DNA from: Trachythela sp. YZ-2020
Taxonomy: Eukaryota; Cnidaria; Anthozoa; Malacalcyonacea; Clavulariidae
Reading direction: 5' to 3'
DNA: 64,000 bases
NCBI GenBank assembly: GCA_016169945.1
Contig: JADLSH010000127.1
Location: 932,501-996,500, forward strand
Part shown: positions 33,726-46,900 of the stretch, one piece after another
Layout: each line of letters opens with the position of its first letter
Position numbering within the stretch: position 1 is the first letter of the stretch
The notes under the pieces: model-generated
What the model saw: only the letters and a program-made list of their open reading frames with translations
Database searches by the model: none
What the model was told of the DNA's origin: nothing
Made by a program: the position numbers and the translations under genes

Positions 33726-34645
33726 AGTAAACGTTACAGGACAGCAGATGGTATTTAGGTTCAGAACTGGAGCCTGGTTGTATAAAAGTCTTCACTACAT
33801 TTAAACTACCCGTTTTGTAGTTAAATAGTAGTTTAGTCTAAAATACGCGGTTCTGATTGGCGAACTTTCGCACTAACTACAGTTAACTTTACCTATTTAT
33901 ACAACCGACGCCTTGTGACACTTTTAGGAGCAAGAAAATTAAACTAAATCTCGTTTTCTTTTATTTACTTCCGAATACAAGACTACTACATATAAAGAGA
34001 AGAACGAACATTTGTTTTAACAACTTTATTGAGCCAAGACTTTGCATTAAAATATGCAGTACAACATTAAATAGCCCAAGAGGAAAGATGCGAACGAGAC
34101 GATAAGTCCCATGCAAGGCACCTTCCTTTATAACAAATACTATAGTTCATACTGCATGTAGAAGTAATATAAAACATTATATAATACTAATTAATAAAAA
34201 TATTAAAACGATCAAACAGAAGCGAAAGATGAAAAGTAGATAATTATAACAGCTTCACATAGCAGATAGAGACAATGATTTGTCGCAAACCATCATAAGT
34301 CGCCTCTGTTTGAACGTTTTACTTGGACGTTCATATACTATGTCCTATGACAAGCACAGTCCCGCACAAGACTCCATGTGCACGACATCGACAGGTCAAA
34401 AGTTCTGTTCAACTCCAATGTAAATAAGTCTTGTAGTAACTTTTTAAAGAGTGATAAACTAGAAAAACTATTTGAAGGAGCAGTGAATATTATTTTGTTC
34501 CAGAGCTTGACGATGCGGTTGAAATATGAACCTTGAAAAGTGCTGGTTCGACAGTATGGTATTTATTTCTCAGTCTGATAACTGCCTATAGACCACCATC
34601 TGCTGCATGCACGATACTGCTGATGAGTGAAACTTTCATTCCATG
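33726..34645. mobile_element. 'CAGCAGATGG' MITE split by later insertions
   Basis: The left part (GACAGCAGATGGTATTTAGG, then GTGACACTTTTAGGAGCAAG and CCGAATACAAGACTACTACA) and the right part (CTCAGTCTGATAACTGCC, GACCACCATCTGCTGCATGC) are the two halves of one family member. Between them, about 34012-34550 is a repeat shared with NCLN intron 4. A further short palindromic piece (TTGTATAAA to TTTATACAA, about 33778-33905) interrupts the left half. Confidence 0.65.
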
Positions 34646-34842
34646 CAAATGTTATGAATCATTCAATGAATAAAATGTTAAAACTACAATATACAGATGC
34701 TAATTATCATGTTGTGCTGGTTGTTTCCACAGCCTCGGACACGTACTCGTGGCTGGAATGATTCTTTTATCGAATCTTTAAAGTATCTTGTAATAGTTAA
34801 TTAGACAGATAATTAGACTATAATAATTAGACTAATTGCTCT

Positions 34843-35454
34843 TCATCTTCGTTCTGACATGCTCATTGCAGGGTGTTTTCTGACTGGTACATTACGCGGG
34901 CGTCTCTTGTCCTCGGAATGAAATGCAGGGTGTATGACGTAATCATGACGACGCGGTGGGATTGTGGGACGGAAAAAGACGCGTGGACCAATCATATTTT
35001 CGTAACTTCTTTCGCGATATTTTTGCAAAGTCATCTTGTTTATCGCCTCTTGGCCGTTAGTTGGGGCTGGTAAAAAGCTTTGACTTCCCTCGCTAGCCGG
35101 TCTGGAGCTTGTGTTGTGTTTTATTTTACAGGTAGAGTGTGTTAGGTGTGTCGTTTTGCATCTAGGACGTCCCTCTTTTCCTTTTGAAAACGTCGACCTT
35201 TTATTAAGTTCGTCGTAATAGGTCAATCTTGACGCATAAGGTGGTCTGAGGTATGTAGCGCCGGGTACTTCATCTACGCGGAATGTAGGGGATCCCACGG
35301 GTCTCTGTTCAAGCCACACATGTTCAGGAAATTGACGATGGCCGTGCAGTACGGATTTTGAATCCCTGCAGAATTTCTTCAAGTATTCCGTCTGATAGCG
35401 GCTGCGTAAGAGTTTCTCTGAAAGCTGGGGGTGATTGAAGTATAGTGAGGGCAT
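34843..35454 (-). CDS. Small intronless gene of unknown function, minus strand
   Basis: The 203-codon frame starts with MPSLYFNHPQLSEKLL and ends MSMSERR. It is strongly basic and rich in Arg, Pro, Tyr and His (for example RPTIPPRRHDYVIHPAFHSE and YLRPPYASRLTYYDELNK), with no signal peptide, transmembrane segment or coiled coil. The composition and the short Pro/Tyr/Arg motifs recall microtubule inner or sperm-flagellar proteins, but this is an impression, not a match. An open frame of this length is unusual for this AT-rich window outside repeats, and codon texture supports a gene. Confidence 0.6.
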   Translation of the reverse strand: MPSLYFNHPQLSEKLLRSRYQTEYLKKFCRDSKSVLHGHRQFPEHVWLEQRPVGSPTFRVDEVPGATYLRPPYASRLTYYDELNKRSTFSKGKEGRPRCKTTHLTHSTCKIKHNTSSRPASEGSQSFLPAPTNGQEAINKMTLQKYRERSYENMIGPRVFFRPTIPPRRHDYVIHPAFHSEDKRRPRNVPVRKHPAMSMSERR

Positions 35455-35604
35455 TTTGTAGGATTGTAGTGGATGATTTCAAATAGTTAGGTTTCGTGGA
35501 AAGTAGCACACATACTCGGGTGGATCAAGGGTTCTAGGAAATAGAAATGAAAATGCATGAGACTAGGTGATCTTCTAGGTCTATAGGAAGTATGTTAGCA
35601 GAGT

Positions 35605-35860
35605 CGATGGTGTTGGTGACACAGTGGTTAGTGCACATCCCTTTCACCTCTGACTGCTCTGAGTCTTGGATTCGATTCCTGCAATATGCAGTTGTCTGAT
35701 TATAATTTCACCTCAGTCACATGTGAGAAGAGTGCTTCCAGTTTGACTCTACCAAACACCGCAGGTTTTCTCCTGTAGTAACGAACAAGGAACGACTCTT
35801 ACTGGAGAACAGTTTAGAACTGATAGATCTATCCAGTCTAAATCAGAAATGTTAGTTTCA
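35605..35860 (+). mobile_element. SINE family 2, nearly complete single-tail copy
   Basis: This is the best example of the head: GGTGTTGGTGACACAGTGG, TCTTGGATTCGATTCCTGC (B-box-like), AATATGCAGTTGTCTGATTA, GTGCTTCCAGTTTGACTCTA and ACCGCAGGTTTTCTCC, then one tail unit. Confidence 0.8.
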
Positions 35861-37137
35861 GTCTCTGAAATTCAAGACTTCAATAAGGCTAAACCACTTG
35901 GTCTTGGATTATAATAATCTTTCCATATTTCTTGAAGAAATTTTTTGTCCATGTTGCGTATTTCGAAATCTGTGCGTACAACTATATAGCGTCATCTATA
36001 TTATCAAAATGTAATCAGTAATAAAACTAACTGTTTATAATATTGAAAATATATATACCGTAGTAATATGATATATGATCAAGACTAAGAAAACATCTCA
36101 AATCCAACTTTTGAACTAAGAATATCCCATATCCAATGAATCAGAGATGATAGACGATAGCTAGAATATGTAAACCATTCGGCTTTGTCAGGATACCCAA
36201 GTAATTTGTCAATAATGCGCTGAGACTTGCTAGAACGAACTCTGAATGCGATACCGGTCGACAATGATACAAATAAAAGCAGAATTATGTTTGCTTTGTA
36301 ACCTTTGTTGCTAGTGGCGACAATTTGAAGTCATTTGAAACTGCTTGACCTTGCGAGTCCTCTCAGTATCGAGTTCAATATGTATCGAGATTTATAAACC
36401 CTCCATCAAAATGAACCTTCCCAGGGCTAGCCTGTTTAACTGTTTTAACCCTATAGTGCTTTAACGTTCAGCATTTATGGGCTGACCAGGGATTACGTTT
36501 ATGAAAGCTATGGATTAAGCTATATAGTGGGTTGTCAAGACATAATGCCTTCTGTGATTAATATTTCATTATGAGAGCAAACATGTTATTAAAAATTCTC
36601 CCTGTATGCATAATTAATACGGCAAACACAAAAGCTATAAAATTTATGAGTTATAAAACGCTGTCATTGGGTGATTTGTCTTGCAAAGATTATGTATGTA
36701 TAGCGAGAAATACGGTTATTGTTGTATGAAGCGCTAATTTCTCGGCCTTCGGAGATTGTATAAAACTTCTCGGAAACGAACCAGCAGAAATTCAACGCTA
36801 AATTTCCACAGGACCACAATGCATTGCGGTTTCAATATGGTGCCGATATTTGCGAAAAGGTAAATTTTCGAGTTTCCCGCAAAATATTTCGCGCTTAAAA
36901 ATCCGCGGTAAAAAAGTGCGCCAAAATGACGTCGTAGTGCTGGTGTCGTCATTCTTGATCGCGAAGCATGTCGGCAGAAGTTGTCAAAACATGAGAAAAT
37001 AATGCAAAATTTAATACGTTTTTAAAATGAAAATATAAGCGATTTTTGTACATTTTGTAGCTCGGCATATAATGGAAACTCTTGTCCTTGAATTGAAGTG
37101 GCCAACAGTGGTAAAAAAGTGAAAAAATCCGGTCAAA
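35861..37137. other. Intergenic region upstream of the zinc-ribbon/methyltransferase gene
   Basis: No exon, tRNA or known repeat is seen. The last 200 bases before 37138 are presumed promoter and 5' UTR. Confidence 0.45.
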
Positions 37138-39836
37138 ATGGAAGCGAAACGTTGCTTTAATTGTCGTCGTGTCAGCTACAACCCTGAAGACTTTTCTCTT
37201 CACTCAAACCAACGACAGCCTTTGGAGGAATATATATCATACAACGGACTAAAAGCTTTGTTTGGCGGGCAAAGGCCAAGCGTTTGTGCCGACTGTGTGT
37301 ATGACTGGCTTCAAAATTGCCAGCGTTGTTTACGAAAAGTTCCTTTAAGTTTGTATAATATTGAAGAATGGTTTAAATCTACAAGCGAGCGAGTTTGTCA
37401 AGAATGCACTGCGATTCAAGCAACGCAAGTCGCTTTTCGTAACGGTCTGATGCTTAAAGACACCTTAAACCAGTGCTATGAATGCGCTTCGTTTAAATCC
37501 ATCTATTCCTTTCTATCTATATGTCATTTCAAACAATTTGATGTGATTTGTCGCGAGTGCCACATCTATAAAGATATTCAACGATATCACATCGAGTTGA
37601 ATGCTAGATATGCTCAAAATCTAAGCCTTTCTCCGGCCCTAACACAAGTGCAAGTAGATCTAAACGCTATTCATACTTTGGAAAAGCCTTCAGTGTCTTA
37701 TGCGAGGGTTTTAATGGACGGTCCGAAACCGATACAGGATGAAATCCCACTCAAAAAACCGGATGTTTTGGCACTAAATTTTCCCCCAAAGGATGCACCG
37801 TCCTTCTTCCAGACGGCCATGGACGGTTAGTCTACTATTACTTTATAAAGTTATAAACTACAAGGTTTTATATTCCCTAAGTACATAAAGTTCAGATTTT
37901 GTAGCCTAAGTTTTAATTAGTTCATGTACTTTTATGTTGACATTGTTTTTATCAAAGAAACACCTGTCAAATATATGATTTCTGAATAGTTGAATGGCAG
38001 CATTTTGATAAATTGTAAGACAGCTGGTAGGGTATAATCCAGGCACAGCATGGTGCATGCAATAACAGTAATGTCGGACCAAACCAGGGTCTTAGCCAGG
38101 ATCTGGAATTTGGGCGTCCAAATTTGGGATTTGGCTTACAACTTAACACGTACGTCGCGGTGAATCTCTTTGAATCGTGTTAAGGCATACTCTCTGGCAA
38201 TTTTGCATATTATTATAGTATTTTGATGGCTTATTAAGAGCGATAACATGGATAAAATTCATTTACGAACTTGAGTGATTCACATTCCAGTGTTTAGCCA
38301 TTCCTTTCATCTCTGTGACTGAGGTTCAATTCCTGTAATAATGCTGCAGCTGTCTGATTATAATTGCTTCCAGTTTGACTCCACCAATCACTGCAGGCTT
38401 TCTCACAGTACCCTGGTTTTATCCTGCTGTAACACTGGATCAATAAGGGATGACCCTTACTAGACCTCCAGGAAGAACAGTTTAGAACTGATAGAGCTAT
38501 CCAGTATAAATAAAGTTAGTTTAGTTTAGGTTTCCTCCTGTAGTAACACTGGATCAATAAAGGATGACTCTTACTGGACCTCTAGGGAGAACAGTTTAGA
38601 ACTGATAGAGCCATCCAATACTTTAGAGTTAACTAATTTTGTTTATACTTACATTTCTTCTTTTAGTGAGTATCTGTCGGATAGTGCTAGATGCATTCAA
38701 GCAATCACTTTGTGAACTTGAAGGCAAAACAAGGCTGGAACTTAAGATCCTTCATCAAGATCCAAGCTTCTGGGAGGTTGTGCTCCGCAGCAAGCTCGTT
38801 CAAATGTCTCAGAAATTCTCCACGCAAGCTACCAGCCGCACATCGTTCCAGGAAGCAGAAATACGCTCGGCCTACCTGGGTACGTATTGTTGTTCTCATG
38901 CAAGTTTGGTCCAAGCTGCTGTGAAATCAGGTTGCTTTCCACCGCTGACAGAGTTCATTCAAATGGCCAATGAATCTAAGAGGTATGTTGTGGTGTGCAA
39001 GGGATAGTATAGATTGATTTCTCTGCATCACTCCATGCCATATTCCTATTTATTAATGGTGGTAAATATCATTTCTCTAGACCTCTTCATGTGTGTTGTA
39101 TTGGTGCTGGACCAGGAAGCGAAGTTCTAGGCTTACATGAAGTACTGCCTAAGGACACTCATTGGTACTTGATGGATAGCTGTGAACAGTGGTCACATTC
39201 AGCTCAGTTGTTGCTGCAGAATATTCCAGGAATTAAGTTTAATTATGGAGCTTTCGATATCACAGCAAGGTTCCATCCAGCTCATGTCTTCAAGAAGGTC
39301 AGTGGCTGTGTTTGTTGTTAGTATTTTTGTTGTAAGTTGATCGTTATGGCACCCATTTATACTAAAGAACGATTATCCGTCAAGATGCATTATCCATTAT
39401 TTTGTTTCTTGTTGTTTAGGCAACGTTATATGCATTTGTGAAGTTTGTTTCTGCCATTCATTTCTTGAAGAAATCCACGACTCGTTTTCGAGAATTACTG
39501 AGGCTAACTCCAGCCGGTTCCATGTTTCTGTTTGTTGACAATGCCCACCACAGCGTCACACGGTTCATCGAAAACCTTGTCTTTCCTGATGGTGTTTACG
39601 AGGAGCGTAAGTCGTGCAGAGAGAACGCCTTTTATGCCCTTTACACTTGCTATGCCGAGCTACACCCAACTGAGGAGAGCATGAAGTCCCCGTATGTTGC
39701 AGAACTTGTCAGTCTGGTTAAATACTGGCTTGATCGGTCTCCGCTTCTAGATTTTCACGTAAACGTATTTCTCCTTGTGAAAAAGGTGAACAAACCGGTT
39801 GTATGCAAGTCTAATACAGGTTCACAGAAATATTGA
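37138..39836 (+). CDS. Triple zinc-ribbon protein with C-terminal class I methyltransferase-like domain
   Basis: Four exons (37138-37825, 38667-38982, 39081-39297, 39420-39836) splice in phase to 545 residues. Residues 1-141 contain six CxxC pairs (6/9, 50/53, 61/64, 87/90, 113/116, 138/141), enough for three consecutive four-cysteine zinc sites. After a Pro-rich linker and a helical region (DAFKQSLCELEGKTRLELKI), exon 3 begins a Rossmann-type domain. The sequence VCCIGAGPGSEVLGL (glycine motif about residues 343-347) and YLMD (acidic residue about 367) are the expected SAM-binding signatures. Later strands are AFDITARF, TLYAFVKFVSAIHFL, AGSMFLFVDN and a C-terminal FHVNVFLLVKK hairpin-like strand. 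This suggests a SAM-dependent methyltransferase guided by zinc modules, as in RNA or protein methyltransferases. I do not recognise the family and the substrate is unknown. No signal peptide or membrane segment is present. Confidence 0.8.
38285..38630 (+). mobile_element. SINE family 2 copy ending just before a splice acceptor
   Basis: Located in intron 1 of the methyltransferase gene. Head remnants (CTGAGGTTCAATTCCTG, GCAGCTGTCTGATTATAATT) and two tail units end about 35 bases before the acceptor at 38665-38666, so the branch point may lie in or beside the element. Confidence 0.75.
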
Positions 39837-40937
39837 GAATCTAGGATATACAATTTTAAGATCATTTTGAAGCATGGTCAAATAGCGATTAAAAGGCAGA
39901 TACCGAAACTTAAAGTAACAGCATTTCACTCTTTCAAGCAATCATCTGTGAAAACTAAAAGAAAAAATCAAAAACAGTCTGAAATTGGTGACGGCATTGA
40001 TCGTTACCTTGAAAAAAAAGCAAAAAAGGAAATGTACAAAAAATAGTGTATTTATCTGAGAATTCTATTTATTTGTTTGCAAAAATTGGAAGTTATACAT
40101 AGCTGTACATATCAGTTTTATTTAGAAGTGGGAAATTTGTGTAAAATGTACAGAATTGATTGGCGTATAGTTACTATATATAATATATTCAGAAATATTG
40201 TATATGCCGTTTAGATATGTAATTCTGATAATATTGATCAGTAGTGATTAGTTATTGATGATTATGCAAATGCACTGCACAAATAGATAATGTTATTGGC
40301 AATAATGTGATGATTTGTGATTAACTCGTATGACATTTTTGAACTAACATTTGCGTCTATTAAAGATGAACAGTTGCAAATAGAAACATTGTTTATTCTC
40401 ATGTCAAACATTCATGATCACATTCATGATCGTTTGACAGATTTTTTTAATTAGCGTCACGCTGATTGAGCTAATTGAAACTTTCATATGTTAATTACGT
40501 AAGAATAGACAATGTATTCATCCGCGACTGTTCATCGTTGGATGCAAACGACGGTAAAATCAAAAACAGTAAATGGTTTTCGAACGATTTCGAACTTCCC
40601 ACTTTACTTCCGGCGTTTACCATATAAGGCAACTCAAAACAATGTATGTTCCATATAAGGCAAGTCGGGGTTAATCAAAGCGTCTTTGCAACTTACATGT
40701 GTTGTCAATTTCAATATAATTGCAACTCTGAAGTAAACAAAACTTTAAAAAGTCGCGAAGTGAGCCGGGTTTTGCGTTAAATACGGGACACCTTTTGCCT
40801 TCGAGGTTTTTGCCAAATCGAAACGGAAATTCATGACACTGCGCAGTTGATAAAGGTTCAAGTTTGATTTGGCGATAAGAGTTCGTTTTGCCCCTGGGAT
40901 AATCTGCTATCATACTGGTGAGATTTTCAATGCTGCA
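39837..40937. other. Intergenic region between the methyltransferase and EPB41L4A genes
   Basis: A short imperfect inverted repeat (CATATAAGGCAA twice near 40621 and 40652; TGATCACATTCATGATC near 40415) is visible. It also holds the presumed EPB41L4A promoter. No exon is recognised. Confidence 0.45.
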
Positions 40938-43900
40938 ATGTCGTGTTTTGGTGGGGAAAATAAAGCAATTGTGTGTCATGTTGTGTTATTAGATGAATCT
41001 GAAATCGCGATCGAAATTAAGGTACGTTCAGCCAACAATCGCTGGTTTGTTTTATATAATCATATTAATTTAAACATCCAGCAGAGTTGTATTACATTGG
41101 ATAAATAAAGACGGGTATAGGCGCATTGTGTGTGGTTATACAGTGTGAAACCAGAGGTATGAAACCATTACCAACAATTGAATTTGAATACGAATTTTCA
41201 AAGGGGTTGGTGTTTAATATCGTAAGTAGCAGTCTTAAATATGCGTCTTGTGGTAGATTCTAGACAAAACAAACGTTCTATTAAGTGGTAAGTATCCAGA
41301 ATATGCCCTAAAAGACGTGTGAAATTGGTTAAAACGTGTGATTCACACCTTCAATTTGCCACAATTCTCACCAAAACCTTAAGACTGCTACTTATACTCA
41401 AACAAAGTCCATATTTAGCTGAATATAAACAAAGGTACTTGACACCAATATTATCGAGATATTTACAGCCTTGGTGTTAAAATCTAGACCACTGCGCACA
41501 CGAGCAACCTATATTAAATTTCACGAAATTTGCTACCTTCGAAAACACGTTTTTCGCACGCGTTATTGAAATCTTTCCTGTACTGTGCCTGTTTTGTCAA
41601 AATGCGTGTGTCGTTACAGCTTTTCAATTTATCATCGGAAAAAATCGCCCACGGATATATATTTTTACATGTAATATTGAACATACAAAAAAAAACAAAT
41701 ATGAATATACCACATTCAAAATTCAAGTACTTTGCTACTTTTTCGAACACCTGACTTTGTTTTCATTTCAATTTTGATTTTCACGTTTCACGATACGAGC
41801 GAAAAATGTTTTAAAATCAAGCTTATAAGCAACAAAATTTTACTAAACATCTCTGGTTATCAACCAAAATATGCAATAACTTATCCGCTCTGTGCTCCAC
41901 ATTAAGTGGGATTATAAAGCTTGAGCGATTTTAAATCAAAAAGCGCTTTAAATTTACAAAAATGGAAGTTTTTCACGCAGAATTTATACATGTGTTTTCA
42001 ACTGTGCCACTCAAGTACGTACTTAGCAATAGCTGTGTTAAAATTAGCAATTTTTGACGGTTCTGAGTTATATTTATCCCCTTCTCAAGTTGCCATAGAG
42101 GTCGATGGTAAGCACAATTGATGTTGCTTCCTTAAACTCTAATCCTTTGTTGACTTTCTGTCTTTGACAAAGAGATTTTTTTACTTTTGTGTCAATTATT
42201 ATGAAAGTAAAAAAATCTCCGTTCGGCCCTTTTGTGTTCATTCTTTGATGTTTGTAACTCAGAATTGGTTTAACTGCACGTTCATCTAAGTTAATTTGCA
42301 AAACGTCTTTTCAAAGAACCAATATTATAAGTTTTTGCACGATTGACGCGCATCAAGTTACATAAATATTCCTTTAAGTACAGTTTCTATATTTTACTCC
42401 ACACAGAAGACAAAATATGTTGGCAAAAATTCATCAAATGACAATTCTTTTTGGATATATGTAAAACACAGATTGGCATATTTTAAATCTTCCAGTCTCA
42501 GCTGCACTTCGAACTTATATAATACCTGACAAACGTGATGTATTTATTTACATTTGCTAGTAGAGTGCCCACGGCGAGCATCCAGTTATTCTGTATTCAG
42601 GCGAAATGAGAACTCCAAATCTACTAAATCTGACCTATAAATTGGCAGCCAAATTTGCGCGCTATTTAGTGTCCATGTGTGGCCACAGATATCAGATTGA
42701 AATAAGATAATATTAGCCTCCTCCACAGGCATCTCTCACAAAATGTCTTTTCACTGGGTTAAGATAACCATATCTTTTCATCTTATCTTAAACTAACAGT
42801 TGGAAACACTTCATGCTGGCTACACCAAAATCAACAGTTTGCTGTTTGCCAGCACGCAAATCTTTATTCTGTGACGCAAATCTTCTAGCCTGCGCTGCAG
42901 ACGCTATCTAGGTATGTAGGGTCTGCGAATTCGCGACAAGAATCGTGTTTGATCACGTGGATAACCTAACAAAAGTTGTGACGATTCGCGATTGGTTAAT
43001 CAATCGATACTTTTGCAAAAAAAATTTTAAATTCCAAAAACCTGTACGTGTCTCTCGTAAAAAGTGCCTCTCAATCCAAATTCCCTATCCAACTTTCACC
43101 TGAAAATATCACACATAATCTTGTGCATTCTATTTATGAATTTAGGCCTATACCAAAGGTCAAGAACTTTTAAACCAAGTGTTTAACCGAATGAACTTGT
43201 TTGAGAGAGATTATTTTGGCCTGAGATTTTTGGATCATTGTGAAGAAGCCGTAAGTCACGTAAATTTCGTTAGCTTTGATATTTCCTAAATAAACAGTAT
43301 ACTTTTGCTAAAACAGCGCTAAAACCCTACATTTTCTAATTTGTTTGTTTGATCAAAATTAATAGAGGTGGTTGGATTCAGAAAAGTCTATTATTAAACA
43401 AAACAGAAGTGAGTTATGTTTTCGGATTTCATCATTTTCTATTTCTACATTGGCAAAATAATCCATGCCATCGTCCCAGCTAATACTTTGTCTTCGTGTA
43501 TATTAGATATTTCTGTGTTCTACTTTGGAGTGAGATTTTATTCCTCTGACCCATGTAAACTGCAAGAAGAGATAACTAGGTAAGTTGAAGTAATATTTAA
43601 AACGCGCGCGGACCCGCTTCTATAATAGGGACTTTAAGATATGCCTAATCTACGACGCGGACGTGACGAAAAAACAGAGACCAGTTTTAATTTGGAGACC
43701 AGTTTTAATTTGCTTTTCTCGCGTGTCTGACTTTGTTTACGACTGGAGTCCATAGTTTTTACCCGTGTAGCTGAAACTGTGAGAATAGCGATGGTTTTTC
43801 GTCACGTCCGCGCCGTAGACTTTAGCATATCTTAAAGTCGCTATTTTGTCAGATGCACAACAACCGTGTATTAACCTGAATATGCTCACCTTGTTGGGCA

Positions 43901-46900
43901 ATTAATAACTTATTGTGTAATGGACTTCATAGGTACTTCTTCTTTCAACAATTGAAAAGAGATATTCTACAGTCTAGGTTGGTATAGAAATTTTCATCTT
44001 TAAACGCTAGATAAAAATGTTAAATCCTCCCTCCTTAAAAAAAACTAACCCTTCCACGTTAGCTGTGCTCCGTAATCATACATGGGTTGTATGGTGGAAG
44101 CCAGAGGCGCCATAGTATGCCTTCGACTCGGTTATATAACAACCCAACTACTGTATATTGAGGGTGGTAAAGGCGGGGGGGGGGAGGGGTTCGGATCACG
44201 TTTCACGTGAGGTAAAACAGTCATTTCACGTTTCATATGTAAAAAATTAGCCATTTCACGAAAATTATAAAATACGTTTTCACCTGTGTAAATTCTCTTT
44301 TATAAAGTAAGTATTTAATGCCGTTCTTAACCCTTTGCCAAATTTTTCCATGCAGGAAATTGTTACATCCATAGCATTGCTCTTCTTGACGTTCTCACTG
44401 CTCGTTCGATTCAGTCTTTGTTCTACAGGCATCAAATAAATTCTTGTTTCGCTTACAAAAATTACCGGCAATCACGGCTCACGGCTAGGGATATAAATCA
44501 CGTTTCACGATACAAAAATCTGTCATTTCACAGGAACAAATATTGCCAATTCACGGCTCACGAAAATACCCTTTACCACGCTCTATATTTTCACTCATTT
44601 CATTTCCTATTCATTTTCTCAGACTTCATTGTTCATTTACTGTTGCTACAAGACTGTTCGCCTATGTTGTGCAAGGTACTGTATGCCCATAGCGGTGCAT
44701 TTCATTTTGGTGTATCACCATTGCCCGTGATTGGCAAAACTTTGACAATTATTTGATTTGATTTTAGCGGAACTCGGTGATTTTGATCAACAAAGACACA
44801 CGATGGGTTATGTGTCAGAGTTTCGATTCCTACCAAATCAGGTACGTGCACACAGCGACCCTAGTGCAATAAAATCTCATCTTTTAAACAATTATACTTT
44901 ATTTTGATATATATTTTAACAGTCTGAAGAAATGGAAGAACAAGCGGAGCAGATACACAAGACTTTGAAGTAGGAATTCCAGTTTCATGGTCTTATTTTA
45001 CTTTTATATGGAGTTGTAGCCAAACATTGTGTTCGCGTTCCAAAATGTGTTCGAAACACGAGTTCCAGACGCATTCCAAACGCGTTCAAATGCGTACGAC
45101 ACGTGTTCTGAACGCGTTCTATTTACGTTCCTACCGTGTCTCAATTACTAACCATGCTAGCTACCTGCGTCCCGAACATATTTTGGTTTGAAATTACCTT
45201 GGTAAAACAGTTATTCCTGATGTTTTAGAAACATGGTTCCTGCTGATTGTGAAATAGAGTTTCTGGACAAAGCAAAATGGTTGGATTTATATGGCGCTGA
45301 TATGCATCACGTTAGAGTAAGTTGCTTTTATGTTTATCTCACACTTGTTGACGTTCAACTATACTGGATAGTTCTATCGGTTCCAAAGCGTTGTTCGTTG
45401 GTTCTCCAATATGGGTTATCCCTTAAGAAACCAATGTACTTGGAGAAAACCTGCAGCGTTTGGTAGAGTCAAACTGGAAACACAGAAGAGTTTCTTCTCT
45501 CCCACCAACACCAGGTCGTATACAAGGGCGTCAATCCTGGGGGGGATTGGGGGGACGAATCCCCCCACTTTTTGGGCAGAGGGGGATCAATATGTTATTA
45601 TTTCCCCCCCTCCCCCACTTTTTCCACTTTTGTTTATACGACATGTTGTAATCATTAGAATTCTGTAAAATCTTCTGCATGAAATGGCGTTTCAGAGACT
45701 CTAGATTTCAAAATTTTCTGAGCGAGCATGCCCGCATACCCCCTAGTACCTTCGTGCTAGCGGCATGGGGCCCCAATAGTTTTTGCCGGCCTCTACCACG
45801 CCCTTTCGTCTGGCAAAACGAACTCACACCCCTAATGCTTAGACCCAAGTTACGCTCCTGTCGGGAAGTGTCTATAAATGATGGGGAAATACCCTGAAAC
45901 CCTTAAACGTGTTACATGCCTCCATAACTATTAGCAGACTCCACCCCCCTCCTCCCCCCCCCCACTTTTTGAGATGGATTGTCGCCCTTGGTCGTATGTA
46001 TAACACAGTCTGTGTTTTGTCTCAGGGAGATGACGGAGTTGATTATGAGTTTGGGATTAAACCATCTGGACTTTTAGTAAAGAAAAGAGGAAATATTATT
46101 GGAAATTACATTTGGTAAGTTCTGTCTTTTGGAAATTTTATTGTAGTATTGTACGTGGTTATTTGTTATAGAAGTGCATTATATTTACACAGTAATCAAA
46201 CAATTATTTCCCTCTTGACGTTTTTAGGCCAAAAATATCGAAGCTGTACTTCAAAGGAAAGAAATTTTATCTTTCCGTCTGGGGGAAAAATGTAAGTATC
46301 CGAGTATCATTGGTCCGAGCTTTGTTTTAAGAATAATGGAAATAGCTAGTGCTTAGTAATTATCGTAATGATATCTTTCCTCATAGGAAAAGGAGGACAG
46401 TTATACATTTGTCTTGCCAAGAAAATCTTCGTGTAAACATTTATGGAGGAATTGCGTGGAACATCACGCCTTCTTCAGGTACAGTATATCAATAAGCTGC
46501 CATGGTTTGTGTCTGACCTACCTGAGAAAGATTTAAAACACTTCCAGGGTCCTATACCTAACTAACCTCCTATATAATCTTGTCTGTTTTCAGATTGGAG
46601 AAAAGTAACAACAGCGCACCACCTGCAGAGATGCTTTTCCGTTTTGGATCTAAACACCGCTACAGGTACGTATAGATTTCGCATTTCTTAGATATAACTG
46701 TAATTTAGATTACTTTATTAATTGCGTGTCAAATACATGTTTTAGTGGTCGTACTCAATACGAGGCTCTTCAAGAAAGCATGCGAAGGAAACGGCGAGCT
46801 CCGGAAGTACTCAGGTACCAAAGTAATTCTGAAAGATCCTTCCTTACAGAAAAGCTCATCTATTTATGTTGCTATAATCTCTAATTTATATTTTTAATAT

